Part shown: positions 1-8,018 of the stretch, piece after piece
Layout of the letters: the number at the start of each line of letters is the position of its first letter
Position numbering within the stretch: the first letter of the stretch is position 1
Source of the DNA: Candidatus Alistipes stercoravium
GTDB lineage: Bacteria; Bacteroidota; Bacteroidia; Bacteroidales; Rikenellaceae
DNA: 64,000 nucleotides
Assembly (NCBI GenBank): GCA_019119615.1
Contig: DWWQ01000056.1
Span: 1-64,000 of the forward strand
Reading direction: 5' to 3'
The notes under the pieces: model-generated
What the model saw: only the letters and a program-made list of their open reading frames with translations
Databases searched by the model: none
What the model was told of the DNA's origin: nothing
Made by a program: the position numbers and the translations under genes

Positions 1-1
1 G

Positions 2-43
2 GGTGTCGAAGCCGTCGGAGCCACCCTGCAGACAACTCCGTAA
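2..43 (+). CDS. possible 3' end of an upstream gene (partial)
   Basis: Reading from base 2, thirteen codons (GVEAVGATLQTTP) run open to a TAA at 41-43, about 100 bases before trmB. This could be the C-terminus of a gene that starts outside the window, but thirteen residues are too few to identify it. The rest of 44-142 shows no convincing gene or promoter. Confidence 0.25.
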   Translation, partial: GVEAVGATLQTTP

Positions 44-142
44 CCGAAATCCGGATGCGCTACGAAGGGGGCTATCGGGCGAAACAGCCCGCAAGAGACC
101 CGCACCGACGCACTCCGACCGAGAAGAAAGACCCACGCAGAT

Positions 143-895
143 ATGGGAAAAGACAAACTCCGCAAATTCCGCGAAAACCTCACCTTCGCCTGCTTCGTAC
201 AACCCGAATTCGACGAAGTATTCCGCCGCGACCACCCTCTGAAAGGACACTGGCACGAGGCGTTTTTCCACAACGACCGTCCGATCGTCCTCGAACTGGG
301 GTGCGGCAAGGGCGAATACACCGTGGCGCTGGCCGAACGCGACCCCTCGCGCAACTACCTGGGCATCGACATCAAGGGGGCCCGCATGTGGCGCGGCGCC
401 AAAACGGCCACTGAACGCGGCATGGCGAATGTCGGCTTCCTGCGCACACGCATCGAGTTCATCAACAGCCTTTTCGCCGAAGGCGAGGTCGCCGAGATCT
501 GGATCACCTTCCCCGACCCGCAGCTCAAGACCCGCAGGGCCAAAAAACGGCTTACGTCGCCCCTCTTTCTCGAATATTACGCCCGCATGCTGCAGCCCGA
601 CGGATTGATCCACCTGAAGACCGACTCGAAGCACCTCTACGCCTACACGAACGAGGTCATCCGCCACTTCGGACTCCCCTGCACCGTGTCGAACGACGAC
701 ATCTACGGCTCGGGGTACGCCGACGAGGTGCTCTCCGTGAAGACCGCTTACGAGAGCCGCTTCCTCGGCATGGGACTGCCGATCACCTACACCTGCTTCT
801 CGCTCGGCGGGCAGCGCGACTTCCCCTGGTTCGACTGGGAAGAGGACGAAAAACTCGAAAAGGACAACGAGGAGGCCCGGCACACGGGGCACTGA
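143..895 (+). CDS. trmB: tRNA (guanine-N7-)-methyltransferase
   Basis: 250-residue class I methyltransferase that puts the N7-methyl group on G46 of tRNA using S-adenosylmethionine. The SAM-binding glycine motif LELGCGKGEYT lies near residues 50-60, and the family signature FPDPQLKTRRAKKRL near residues 125-140 matches the usual FPDPxxKxRHxKRR substrate/catalytic stretch. Length is normal. The start is the ATG at 143, because MGKDKLRKFRENL directly precedes the conserved fold; earlier in-frame codons give no homologous sequence. The C-terminus is acidic and variable. It is followed by an intrinsic terminator and stands apart from the bla-type regulatory pair downstream. No promoter box was recognised upstream within the window. 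Confidence 0.93.
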   Translation: MGKDKLRKFRENLTFACFVQPEFDEVFRRDHPLKGHWHEAFFHNDRPIVLELGCGKGEYTVALAERDPSRNYLGIDIKGARMWRGAKTATERGMANVGFLRTRIEFINSLFAEGEVAEIWITFPDPQLKTRRAKKRLTSPLFLEYYARMLQPDGLIHLKTDSKHLYAYTNEVIRHFGLPCTVSNDDIYGSGYADEVLSVKTAYESRFLGMGLPITYTCFSLGGQRDFPWFDWEEDEKLEKDNEEARHTGH

Positions 896-919
896 TCGAC
901 AACCCGATACATCGGACCG

Positions 920-957
920 GTCCCGGCAGCGAAAACAGCTGTCGGGACTGTTTTTTA
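920..957 (+). terminator. intrinsic terminator after trmB
   Basis: An 11-pair stem (920-930 with 938-948, one G-U wobble) and a 7-base loop are followed by a T-rich tract ending TTTTTTATAT. It separates trmB from the BlaI promoter region. Confidence 0.8.
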
Positions 958-985
958 TATAGGTAAATAGCTTTTTTTGCATAAT

Positions 986-1031
986 CTACTAAAATTTTAG
1001 AAGAAAATTTGTTCTTCTAAATTTTTAGTAG
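986..1031 (+). promoter_or_regulatory. two-site BlaI operator overlapping the blaI promoter
   Basis: Bases 986-1005 and 1012-1031 form a large inverted repeat matching at 19 of 20 positions. Each arm holds its own short palindrome: CTAAAATTTTAG at 989-1000 (perfect) and CTAAATTTTTAG at 1017-1028 (one mismatch), with centres 28 bases apart. A Bacteroidetes promoter is embedded: TTTG at 1008-1011 and TAATATTG at 1032-1039 with a 20-base spacer. Two repressor dimers would therefore cover the -33 region and abut the -7 box. BlaI/MecI proteins are known to bind paired dyads in their own promoters, so autoregulation is the natural reading. Confidence 0.75.
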
Positions 1032-1066
1032 TAATATTGCGAAGAGAAATCAAAATCAAGCAAACC

Positions 1067-1447
1067 ATGAACACGAAAAACGGCATACCCGAACTGACGC
1101 GCGGCGAAGAGGAGATCATGCAGATCCTCTGGCAGCTGGGCAACGGCGTGGTGAACGAGATCATCGCCCGCACCGACGAGCCGCACCCGAAATACACGAC
1201 CGTGGCCACTTTTCTCAAGATTCTCGAGAACAAGGGATTCATCCGCCACGAGGCCGAAGGGAAGAGCCACCGCTACTACCCCGTCATCAGCCGCGAGGCC
1301 TACAAGCGCGGCGTAATGTCCTCGATGCTCACGACCTACTTCGACGGATCGCTGGCCCAGCTTGTCTCCTTCTTCTCACAGCACGAGCAAATCCCGACAG
1401 GCGAAATGGAGGAGATTCTCGAGATCATGCGGCAGGCCGGAAAATAA
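1067..1447 (+). CDS. BlaI/MecI/CopY-family transcriptional repressor
   Basis: 126-residue winged-helix repressor (Penicillinase_R family). The N-terminal half (PELTRGEEEIMQILWQLG, then PHPKYTTVATFLKILENKGF) is the recognisable DNA-binding domain. The C-terminal half, including FDGSLAQLVSFF, is the dimerisation part. The ATG at 1067 was chosen over an upstream in-frame TTG at 1037 because the latter lies inside the -7 box. It is followed after 27 bases by the BlaR1-like metalloprotease, the classic repressor/sensor pair, in which the protease cuts the repressor after a signal. No beta-lactamase is present nearby, so the inducer may be cell-envelope stress or another signal (inference). Confidence 0.92.
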   Translation: MNTKNGIPELTRGEEEIMQILWQLGNGVVNEIIARTDEPHPKYTTVATFLKILENKGFIRHEAEGKSHRYYPVISREAYKRGVMSSMLTTYFDGSLAQLVSFFSQHEQIPTGEMEEILEIMRQAGK

Positions 1448-1474
1448 TTATCCACCCAACCGAAACCGACCGAA

Positions 1475-3406
1475 ATGAAAGCGCTTCTCGTCTATATGTT
1501 CGAGGCTGCGGTATGCAGCGGCATTCTGCAGGCCGCCTACGCCTGGCTCCTTGAACGGCGCGTACCTCACCGCTGGTGCCGCATCTACCTGCTGCTCTCG
1601 GTACCGCTGGCAGCCGTAATTCCGCTGCTGCGCATACCGGTATGGCCCGGTGAGGTGATCACGATGGCCGCGCCGACGGCCGGCCTGCCGACGGCACAGA
1701 TCGCGGCGGAACCGCTTGCTTCACCGGCATTCGATCCGACAGGGCTGTTTGTCGCCCTGCTCGCACTCGGCACGGCGCTGCTCGCCGGCGTGATGGTGGC
1801 GCAGATCATACGCATCCGACACCTGCGCCGCGGTGCCGAAATCACCCGCACGAGGCGCTTCACGCTCATCAGAACCCTGCAGAAGATCGCCTCCTTCTCG
1901 TTTCTGCGCTCGATCTACGTCTGGCAGCAGACCCCGGCGGAGGAGCTGGAAGCCATCGTGCGCCACGAGATGAGCCACATCGCCCACCGCCATTCGGTCG
2001 AACGGCTCGCCATGGAGTCGATGAAGGCGCTGCTGTGGTGGAACCCCTTCGTATGGATCGCCGCACGGCGCCTGACCGAAGCCGAGGAGTTCGAGGCCGA
2101 CAGCGACGTACTGAAAGAGGGCTACGACAAAGAACTCTACATGCATGTGATATTCAGGCAGCTTTTCGGTTATAGTCCGGAAATAGCCAACGGGCTGCGA
2201 AGTTCATTAACCAAAAAACGATTTCAAATGATGCTTTCACAGACCCCGGGCAGGCATGCCCTGCTCCGCCTCGCGGGAACGCTCCCCGCAATCGCAGGCC
2301 TTCTGTGCGCCTTCTCGTTCACCACACGCGCCGCCGAGATCCGCACGACAACCGAAACCGTCCAGACAGCCGGTAACGGGAAAAACGTCTCCTTCTACAT
2401 CGCGGACAACCAGGACGGGAAACCGCTTTCAGGCACCCTTATCCGAATTGAGGGAATCTCCCGCGGCACGGTTACCGACGAAACGGGATATGCCGAAATC
2501 GAAGCGGCCCCGAGCTCGACGATCCAGATATCCCATATCGGCTACGAAACGAGGGAGGTTCGCGTCTCCGAAGACAACGAGCCGATACGCTACCTCCTTA
2601 TGATGGAGCGTTCCGAGGCTCCGGGCAGGGAGCAGGCCGCAACTCCCGACAACGACGACGATACGGTCCTTGTCGCCGAACAGATGCCCACGTTCCAGGG
2701 CGGCGATCTGAACACCTTCCGCAACTGGGTGCAGGAGGGACTCCGCTACCCCCAAGGGGCGCTTGACGCCGGCATACAGGGCCGCGTGGTCATCACCTTC
2801 GTCGTCGGGAAGGAGGGCAGCATAACGGACATCAAAATTCTGCAGAGCCCCGACACGCGTCTTTCGGACGAAGTGATCCGCCGGCTGCGCGAGTCCCCGA
2901 AATGGACGCCCGCCAGGGACCAGGGGAAGCTCGTACGGATCAAATATGTGATTCCGATCGATTTCCGCCTTCCCCAAAAGCCGGAACAGACGGCTGCGAC
3001 CACAGCTGCGGCAGCGACCAACGACGAACCCTACCTGGTTGTCGAGCAGATGCCCACCTTTCAGGGCGGCGATCTGAACACCTTCCGCAACTGGGTCATG
3101 GCCCACCTGCGCTATCCGCAGGAGGCGGCTAAACAGGGTACTCAGGGCCGTGTGGTCCTCACCTTCGTCGTCGAGAAGAACGGCTCGATCGGAGAGGTCT
3201 GCGTCCTCATGTCGCCCGACGAGCAGCTGGCCGGGGAGGCCGTCCGGGTCGTCCAATCGGCAAGCGGCCTGTGGACGCCCGGCGAACAGCGGGGCGAGAA
3301 GGTGCGGTTGAAATACGCCATCCCGATCGATTTCCGGCTCAATGCGACGAAGACCCCGACCGGAGAGCCGGAAACCGCAACTCCGGCAACGGATGCCATC
3401 GGATAG
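1475..3406 (+). CDS. BlaR1/MecR1-like M56 metalloprotease with regulatory-like and two TonB C-terminal domains
   Basis: 643 residues. Residues 1-130 hold several hydrophobic membrane segments. The zinc protease motif HEMSH is at 164-168, with the third-ligand region EAEEFEAD near 207. A further membrane segment lies near 265-285. Unlike BlaR1, there is no penicillin-binding sensor domain. The periplasmic part instead has a carboxypeptidase-regulatory-like beta domain (about 303-380) and two near-copies of a TonB C-terminal-like domain (about 402-503 and 522-622), both starting EQMPTFQGGDLNTFRNW. It pairs with the BlaI-type repressor upstream. M56-TonB fusions are common in Bacteroidetes; the duplication is less usual. 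What it senses cannot be read from the sequence. Confidence 0.88.
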   Translation: MKALLVYMFEAAVCSGILQAAYAWLLERRVPHRWCRIYLLLSVPLAAVIPLLRIPVWPGEVITMAAPTAGLPTAQIAAEPLASPAFDPTGLFVALLALGTALLAGVMVAQIIRIRHLRRGAEITRTRRFTLIRTLQKIASFSFLRSIYVWQQTPAEELEAIVRHEMSHIAHRHSVERLAMESMKALLWWNPFVWIAARRLTEAEEFEADSDVLKEGYDKELYMHVIFRQLFGYSPEIANGLRSSLTKKRFQMMLSQTPGRHALLRLAGTLPAIAGLLCAFSFTTRAAEIRTTTETVQTAGNGKNVSFYIADNQDGKPLSGTLIRIEGISRGTVTDETGYAEIEAAPSSTIQISHIGYETREVRVSEDNEPIRYLLMMERSEAPGREQAATPDNDDDTVLVAEQMPTFQGGDLNTFRNWVQEGLRYPQGALDAGIQGRVVITFVVGKEGSITDIKILQSPDTRLSDEVIRRLRESPKWTPARDQGKLVRIKYVIPIDFRLPQKPEQTAATTAAAATNDEPYLVVEQMPTFQGGDLNTFRNWVMAHLRYPQEAAKQGTQGRVVLTFVVEKNGSIGEVCVLMSPDEQLAGEAVRVVQSASGLWTPGEQRGEKVRLKYAIPIDFRLNATKTPTGEPETATPATDAIG

Positions 3407-3449
3407 AAGCGGATCGCCTCACCGCAGAACCGCTCCGGGCTGCAACGAC

Positions 3450-3483
3450 AGACGGTGCCTTTCCTCTTCGGAAGGCGCCGTCT
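3450..3483. terminator. hairpin between convergent genes
   Basis: A stem of about 12 pairs (3450-3461 with 3472-3483, one G-U pair) lies between the convergent blaR1-like and alkaline phosphatase genes. There is no strong T-tract on either side, so it may act as a weak or factor-assisted terminator for both. Confidence 0.5.
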
Positions 3484-3501
3484 GCGCTATCGTACGGAAG
3501 A

Positions 3502-4608
3502 TCACTCTTCCGTCAGGTCGAGCAGCTGCATGATACGTTGCGCGAGCTCCGTATTGTCCATCATCCCGTGGATGGCTTCGGCTCCGGCTCCGTAGAGATA
3601 AACCGGAAGCAGGATACCCGTATGGCCCTTCGTCGCAAAACGGTAGTCGATACCGCTTTCGGAGAGCGTGAAGTCGGGATTGCCGCTGCAGATCGACAGG
3701 CCGCCCGTCTCATGGTCGGCCGCCACAATGACCAGCGTGCCCGGCGTGCGGTCGGCAAAATCCATCGCGGCAGCTACCGTCTGCTCGAAATCGCGCATCT
3801 CCGCCAACAGCCATACGGCATCGTTCGCATGTCCGCCGCCGTCGATCATCGAGCCTTCGATCATCAGCAGGAAGCCCTCGTCATTTCCGGCGCTCTTTTC
3901 GGCAAGCAGCTCCATGGCCCGTTTTGCGGCACGCGGCAGGAAATCGCCCCGCGCGGGAGCCTTGATCGGGGTCTCCTTCTCATCGACGGCGCACAACAGG
4001 CGCGAGGGTTCGCCCTCCTCCGCCTCTCCGAGCGAGGAGACGACCCGGTATCCGCGCCGCGCGAACGCCTCGGCATAATCACCGCCCTCGTCGCACGACT
4101 TGCCGAGGTTCCGCCATCCGGCGCCGATCATCACATCGATGTCCGACACCAGCATGTCGCGCAGGATACCCTCGGTATCGCGGCGTTTTTCGACATGCGC
4201 ATAGAAGGCCGCCGGCGTCGCATCCTGAAGGGCGCCCACCACAACAAGGCCCGTTGCCATGCCGCGGTCCGCAGCCCGGCGGATCATCGACGTAAGCGGT
4301 TCGCCCGAGGGGGTCTGACCCAGCGTGGAGTTGTTGGTCTTGCCGCCTGTAGCAAGGGCCGTACCGGCCGCTGCCGAGTCGGTAACCCGGTTGTTGGCCG
4401 AATAGCTCGAGATCAGCGCAATGCCCTCGGCCCGGTCGAAAGCCGTCGGCTCGTAGCCGCCTTCGATCTTGAGCATCGAAACCTGCGCGAGGCCCATGCC
4501 GTCGCCGATCAGAAAAATCACGTTGCGCACCTCCCCCGCGGGGTTCTGCGCCGCCAGATTGCCTGCTGCCAGCAGCAATCCGGCTACCAAAAGCATCCAT
4601 TTTTTCAT
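3502..4608 (-). CDS. alkaline phosphatase
   Basis: 368-residue periplasmic alkaline phosphatase that hydrolyses phosphomonoesters. A signal peptide (MKKWMLLVAGLLLAAGNLAAQ) covers residues 1-21. The metal-site stretch NVIFLIGDGMG follows directly, and the nucleophile region DSAAAGTALATGGKT is near residues 75-90. The later metal ligands DGGGHANDA and AADHETGG are all present. The frame stays open far upstream over ung, but the signal peptide fixes the start at 4608. A perfect TAACTTTG -7 box at 4617-4624 sits only 8 bases upstream, implying a very short or absent leader. It is divergent from ung. Confidence 0.92.
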   Translation of the reverse strand: MKKWMLLVAGLLLAAGNLAAQNPAGEVRNVIFLIGDGMGLAQVSMLKIEGGYEPTAFDRAEGIALISSYSANNRVTDSAAAGTALATGGKTNNSTLGQTPSGEPLTSMIRRAADRGMATGLVVVGALQDATPAAFYAHVEKRRDTEGILRDMLVSDIDVMIGAGWRNLGKSCDEGGDYAEAFARRGYRVVSSLGEAEEGEPSRLLCAVDEKETPIKAPARGDFLPRAAKRAMELLAEKSAGNDEGFLLMIEGSMIDGGGHANDAVWLLAEMRDFEQTVAAAMDFADRTPGTLVIVAADHETGGLSICSGNPDFTLSESGIDYRFATKGHTGILLPVYLYGAGAEAIHGMMDNTELAQRIMQLLDLTEE

Positions 4609-4616
4609 ATCGACAA

Positions 4617-4624
4617 CAAAGTTA
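4617..4624 (-). promoter_or_regulatory. -7 promoter element of the alkaline phosphatase gene
   Basis: Minus-strand TAACTTTG matches TAnnTTTG exactly, 8 bases before the ATG. No good -33 TTTG was seen at the expected distance. Confidence 0.55.
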
Positions 4625-4680
4625 GCGATATTGAGCCAACTTTTTACTACATTTACATGAATTAACCGCAAAGAAAAGAC

Positions 4681-5343
4681 ATGGAGGTAAAGATCGCCGC
4701 AGACTGGAAAGAAATTCTGGTACCCGAATTCGAGAAACCCTACTTCGCCGCCCTGACCGACTTCGTACGCCGCGAGTACGCCACGCAGCGCATCTATCCC
4801 CGGGGCAGCAACATCTTCCGGGCATTCGACAAATGCCCCTTCGAGAAGCTCAAGGTCGTCATCATCGGCCAGGATCCCTACCACGGACCCGGCCAGGCCA
4901 ACGGGCTCTGCTTTTCGGTCGCGGACGGCATCCCCTTCCCGCCCTCGCTGCAGAACATCTTCAAGGAGGTCGAAAGCGACACCGGAACCCCCATACCCGC
5001 GACGGGAAACCTCGACCGCTGGGCCGAGCAGGGGGTGCTGCTGCTCAACGCCGTACTGACCGTACGCGCACATGAGGCCGCCTCACATGCCGGGCATGGC
5101 TGGGAGACCTTCACCGACGCCGTAGTCCGCGCCATCGCCGAGCGCAAGGAGGGCATCGTCTACATGCTCTGGGGCAGCTACGCCCAGCGCAAGGGAGCCA
5201 TCGCCGACCCGCAGCGCAACCTGATTCTCAAGGCCGTGCATCCCTCGCCGCTCTCGGTATACCGGGGGTTCTTCGGGTGCCGCCACTTCTCGCGCGCCAA
5301 CGAATACCTGCGTTCGGTCGGCAAGGAGCCCATCGTCTGGTAG
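4681..5343 (+). CDS. ung: uracil-DNA glycosylase, family 1
   Basis: 220 residues. It removes uracil from DNA and starts base-excision repair. The water-activating motif GQDPYHGPGQANGLCFSV lies near residues 62-79, the uracil-specificity region LLLNAVLTVR near 121-130, and the DNA-intercalating loop HPSPLS near 188-193. Length is typical. The ATG at 4681 follows an adenine-rich leader. It is divergent from the phosphatase gene (72 bases apart) and convergent with rpoD, from which a strong bidirectional terminator separates it. Confidence 0.96.
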   Translation: MEVKIAADWKEILVPEFEKPYFAALTDFVRREYATQRIYPRGSNIFRAFDKCPFEKLKVVIIGQDPYHGPGQANGLCFSVADGIPFPPSLQNIFKEVESDTGTPIPATGNLDRWAEQGVLLLNAVLTVRAHEAASHAGHGWETFTDAVVRAIAERKEGIVYMLWGSYAQRKGAIADPQRNLILKAVHPSPLSVYRGFFGCRHFSRANEYLRSVGKEPIVW

Positions 5344-5375
5344 ACGGTACATTCAGCGAAGCGCCGCCACCGACA

Positions 5376-5414
5376 AAAAAACGGCTCCGAAGCAGAGGCT
5401 TCGGAGCCGTTCCA
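5376..5414. terminator. bidirectional terminator between ung and rpoD
   Basis: A perfect 13-pair stem (5381-5393 with 5398-5410) with loop AGAG is flanked by a run of A on the left, which becomes a T-tract for minus-strand rpoD transcripts. On the plus strand the tail is weak. Confidence 0.85.
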
Positions 5415-5432
5415 TTATCTTGCTTTCGGGGA

Positions 5433-6293
5433 TCAGCCCAAATAGGATTTCAGCAGTTTCGAGCGCGACGAGTGGCGCAGCCGGCGAATCGCCTTCTCCT
5501 TGATCTGACGCACGCGCTCGCGCGTAAGGTCGAACTTCTCACCGATCTCCTCGAGGGTCATCTCCGAGCAGCCGATGCCGAAGAAGTACTTGATGATGTC
5601 GCGCTCACGCTCCGTGAGGGTCTCCAACGCACGGTCCACCTCGGTCGAGAGCGACTCGTTGATCAGCCCGCGGTCGGCGTTGGGCGAATCGGGATTCACC
5701 AGCACGTCGAGTAGCGAGTTGTCCTCGCCGTCGGCGAAGGGCGCATCGACCGAGACATGGCGGCCGGCGACACGCAGCGTGTCGGTAACCTTCTCCTTCG
5801 GGAGTTCGAGTTCCGAAGCCAGCTCCTCGGGGGACGGCGTACGCTCGTGCTCCTGCTCGAAGCGGGCGAAAGCCTTGTTGATCTTGTTGAGCGACCCCAC
5901 CTGGTTGAGCGGCAGACGCACGATACGCGACTGCTCGGCCAAAGCCTGAAGGATCGACTGGCGAATCCACCACACCGCATAGGAGATGAACTTGAAACCG
6001 CGCGTTTCATCGAACTTCTCGGCGGCCTTGATCAGGCCCAGATTGCCTTCATTGATCAAATCCGGAAGGCTCAATCCCTGATTCTGATATTGTTTTGCCA
6101 CGGAAACCACGAAACGAAGGTTCGCTTTCGTAAGTTTCTCGAGGGCTTCCTGATCTCCTTTCTTGATTCGCTGGGCGAGTTCCACCTCCTCCTCCACCGT
6201 GATGAGCTCCTCCTTGCCGATCTCCTGGAGATACTTGTCCAGCGAGGCGCTCTCGCGGTTGGTGATGGATTTCGTAATCTTTAACTGACGCAT
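5433..6293 (-). CDS. rpoD: RNA polymerase primary sigma factor (RpoD/SigA, short Bacteroidetes type)
   Basis: 286 residues, the usual size of the Bacteroidetes housekeeping sigma, which lacks region 1.1 and the long non-conserved insert. Region 1.2 starts near [14 protein letters not shown]. Region 2 contains [33 protein letters not shown] and the -10-reading [16 protein letters not shown]. Region 3 and region 4.2 ([25 protein letters not shown]) follow. It recognises TTTG/TAnnTTTG promoters, the class seen in front of many genes here. It stands alone, convergent with ung. The start ATG at 6293 gives the standard N-terminus [11 protein letters not shown]. Confidence 0.97.
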   Translation of the reverse strand: MRQLKITKSITNRESASLDKYLQEIGKEELITVEEEVELAQRIKKGDQEALEKLTKANLRFVVSVAKQYQNQGLSLPDLINEGNLGLIKAAEKFDETRGFKFISYAVWWIRQSILQALAEQSRIVRLPLNQVGSLNKINKAFARFEQEHERTPSPEELASELELPKEKVTDTLRVAGRHVSVDAPFADGEDNSLLDVLVNPDSPNADRGLINESLSTEVDRALETLTERERDIIKYFFGIGCSEMTLEEIGEKFDLTRERVRQIKEKAIRRLRHSSRSKLLKSYLG

Positions 6294-6353
6294 TTCTTAT
6301 CTCTCTACTCCAAAAAATTAGTCATACGTTCCAACCCGCCCCGATCGCCGCGG

Positions 6354-7838
6354 CTACTCCACAAGCGTATAGCTTGCCGAGCGACCGTCGGGATAGATGC
6401 CGTCGATCGAGCGGATCTTCTCGGTCATGCGCTCCATGTCCGAGAGCGAGTAAACCGGCGTGTCGTTGATATGCGTAATGACGAAACCCTCTCTTACGCG
6501 TGCCCGGGCCAGGATACCGCCGTTCTTGATTCCGACAACCTGAACGCCGCCCCGGATATCGAGCTCGCGGCAGAGTTTCGTGCCCGCATCGGCCAACTTG
6601 CCACCGAGGGCTTCGACCACATCGACACTCTCGCGGGTGATCAATTCCGTTTTACCTGCCTTATTACGCAAAGTAACGTCAAATTGTTTCACGTCGCCGC
6701 CTCTTTTTACCGACAATTTCACCTTATCATTGGGTCTGTGGCGGGCGATCTGCTCCTGCAGCGTCGCGGCATCGTTGATCTTCAGTCCGTCGATCTCGAA
6801 AATGATGTCGCCCTTGCGGATGCCGGCCTCCGAAGCCGAGCCGCCCTCGACGACGCTGGCCACATAGACACCGCCGATCTGGTCGATGCCCAGCTCCTTG
6901 CCCTCCGTATCGAGGAAGTCCTGATCGACCGGACGGAACATGATGCCCAGCATGGCGCGCTGCACGACGCCGTACTCCTTCAGATCGACCACGACCTTGC
7001 GGACGATCGACTCGGGAATGGCGAACGAATAGCCGATGTAGCTGCCCGTCTGCGACTTGATGAGCGTATTGATGCCCACCAGCTCGCCGTGCGTATTGAC
7101 CAGCGCACCGCCCGAATTGCCGGGATTCACCGCAGCGTCGGTCTGGATGAACGACTCGATGCGGAAATCGTTGGGAATGGCGCCCAGATTACGCGCCTTG
7201 GCGCTCACGATACCTGCCGTGATGGTCGATTGCAGGTCGAAGGGCGACCCGATGGCCAGCACCCACTCGCCCAGGCGCAGCGCGTCGGACGATCCGAAGG
7301 CCAGCGTCGGCAGATCCTCGGCGTCGATCTTCAGCAGCGCCACATCCGTGGCCGAATCCGTACCCACGAGCTTGGCATCGAACGTACGGCCGTCGTTGAG
7401 CTTCACGCGCAGTTTCGAAGCGCCGTCCACAACGTGATTGTTCGTAACGATATAGCCGTCCGCGGAGATGATGACGCCCGAGCCGCCGGCACGCTGCTCG
7501 CGGTACTGCGGGCGGTCGTCGCCGTAGCCGTACTGCTGGGGGATGCCGAAGAACTCGAGGAACGGATCGTAGCTCCGGTTGCGCCGCATCTCGATCTGCT
7601 GGATCGCCTCGATATTGACGACAGCCTTCACGGCATTCTCCGCCGCATAGGTCAGGTCGGGGTATTTCTCACTCTGATATGAGGTAAAGTGCGTACCCAG
7701 CGCCGGCGTACGCTCCACTTCGCGTTCGACATACTCTACGCTGCGACCGCCGCTGTTCTTCGCCACGGCCCAGGCCGTTGCACCGCCGGCTACGGCCGAC
7801 ACGGCGACAAGACCCAAAATCAAAAATGCCTTTTTCAT
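6354..7838 (-). CDS. HtrA/DegP-family periplasmic serine protease (Do-like)
   Basis: 494 residues; envelope quality-control protease and chaperone. The N-terminus is a signal sequence or anchor (residues 1-26). The trypsin-like domain shows the complete triad: His135 in NNHVVDGA, Asp165 in DSATDVALLKI and Ser242 in NPGNSGGALVN. Two PDZ domains follow, about residues 290-385 and 410-490, which bind exposed C-termini and gate the protease. Length and domain order are those of Bacteroidetes DegQ/HtrA. It lies 60 bases downstream of rpoD's start on the same strand, but a promoter of its own is visible upstream. Confidence 0.94.
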   Translation of the reverse strand: MKKAFLILGLVAVSAVAGGATAWAVAKNSGGRSVEYVEREVERTPALGTHFTSYQSEKYPDLTYAAENAVKAVVNIEAIQQIEMRRNRSYDPFLEFFGIPQQYGYGDDRPQYREQRAGGSGVIISADGYIVTNNHVVDGASKLRVKLNDGRTFDAKLVGTDSATDVALLKIDAEDLPTLAFGSSDALRLGEWVLAIGSPFDLQSTITAGIVSAKARNLGAIPNDFRIESFIQTDAAVNPGNSGGALVNTHGELVGINTLIKSQTGSYIGYSFAIPESIVRKVVVDLKEYGVVQRAMLGIMFRPVDQDFLDTEGKELGIDQIGGVYVASVVEGGSASEAGIRKGDIIFEIDGLKINDAATLQEQIARHRPNDKVKLSVKRGGDVKQFDVTLRNKAGKTELITRESVDVVEALGGKLADAGTKLCRELDIRGGVQVVGIKNGGILARARVREGFVITHINDTPVYSLSDMERMTEKIRSIDGIYPDGRSASYTLVE

Positions 7839-7880
7839 AATAAATCGAGTTTTTGAATTGTACTATATTTATTTCGGAGG

Positions 7881-7913
7881 CAATTTTACTGCATATACTG
7901 CTGGTTTTTCAAA
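7881..7913 (-). promoter_or_regulatory. promoter of the htrA-like gene
   Basis: Minus-strand TTTG (7910-7913) and TAAAATTG (7881-7888, one mismatch to TAnnTTTG) are separated by 21 bases, about 45 bases before the ATG. Confidence 0.5.
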
Positions 7914-7965
7914 TTCATTTTGAGGATAAACGCAAGCGGAGGGCGGATTAGTATGTCTTTTTTTC

Positions 7966-7997
7966 AAAAAAACGGGGCATTCCGACAGAATGCCCCG
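7966..7997 (-). terminator. intrinsic terminator of metK
   Basis: A 10-pair stem (7973-7982 with 7988-7997) with a 5-base loop is followed on the minus strand by TTTTTTTG. Confidence 0.85.
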
Positions 7998-8018
7998 AAA
8001 CTTCACGCTGTCAGCGTC

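Noticed and set aside
1-414. Plus-strand open frames overlapping the trmB start in other frames
   Set aside because: They run into trmB in the wrong frame and have arginine/proline-rich shadow composition.
1067-3406. Active beta-lactam resistance cassette
   Set aside because: The repressor/protease pair is present, but there is no beta-lactamase gene nearby and no penicillin-binding sensor domain in the protease.
4609-5073. N-terminal extension of the alkaline phosphatase across ung
   Set aside because: The extension is antisense to ung; a clean signal peptide and a promoter box place the start at 4608.
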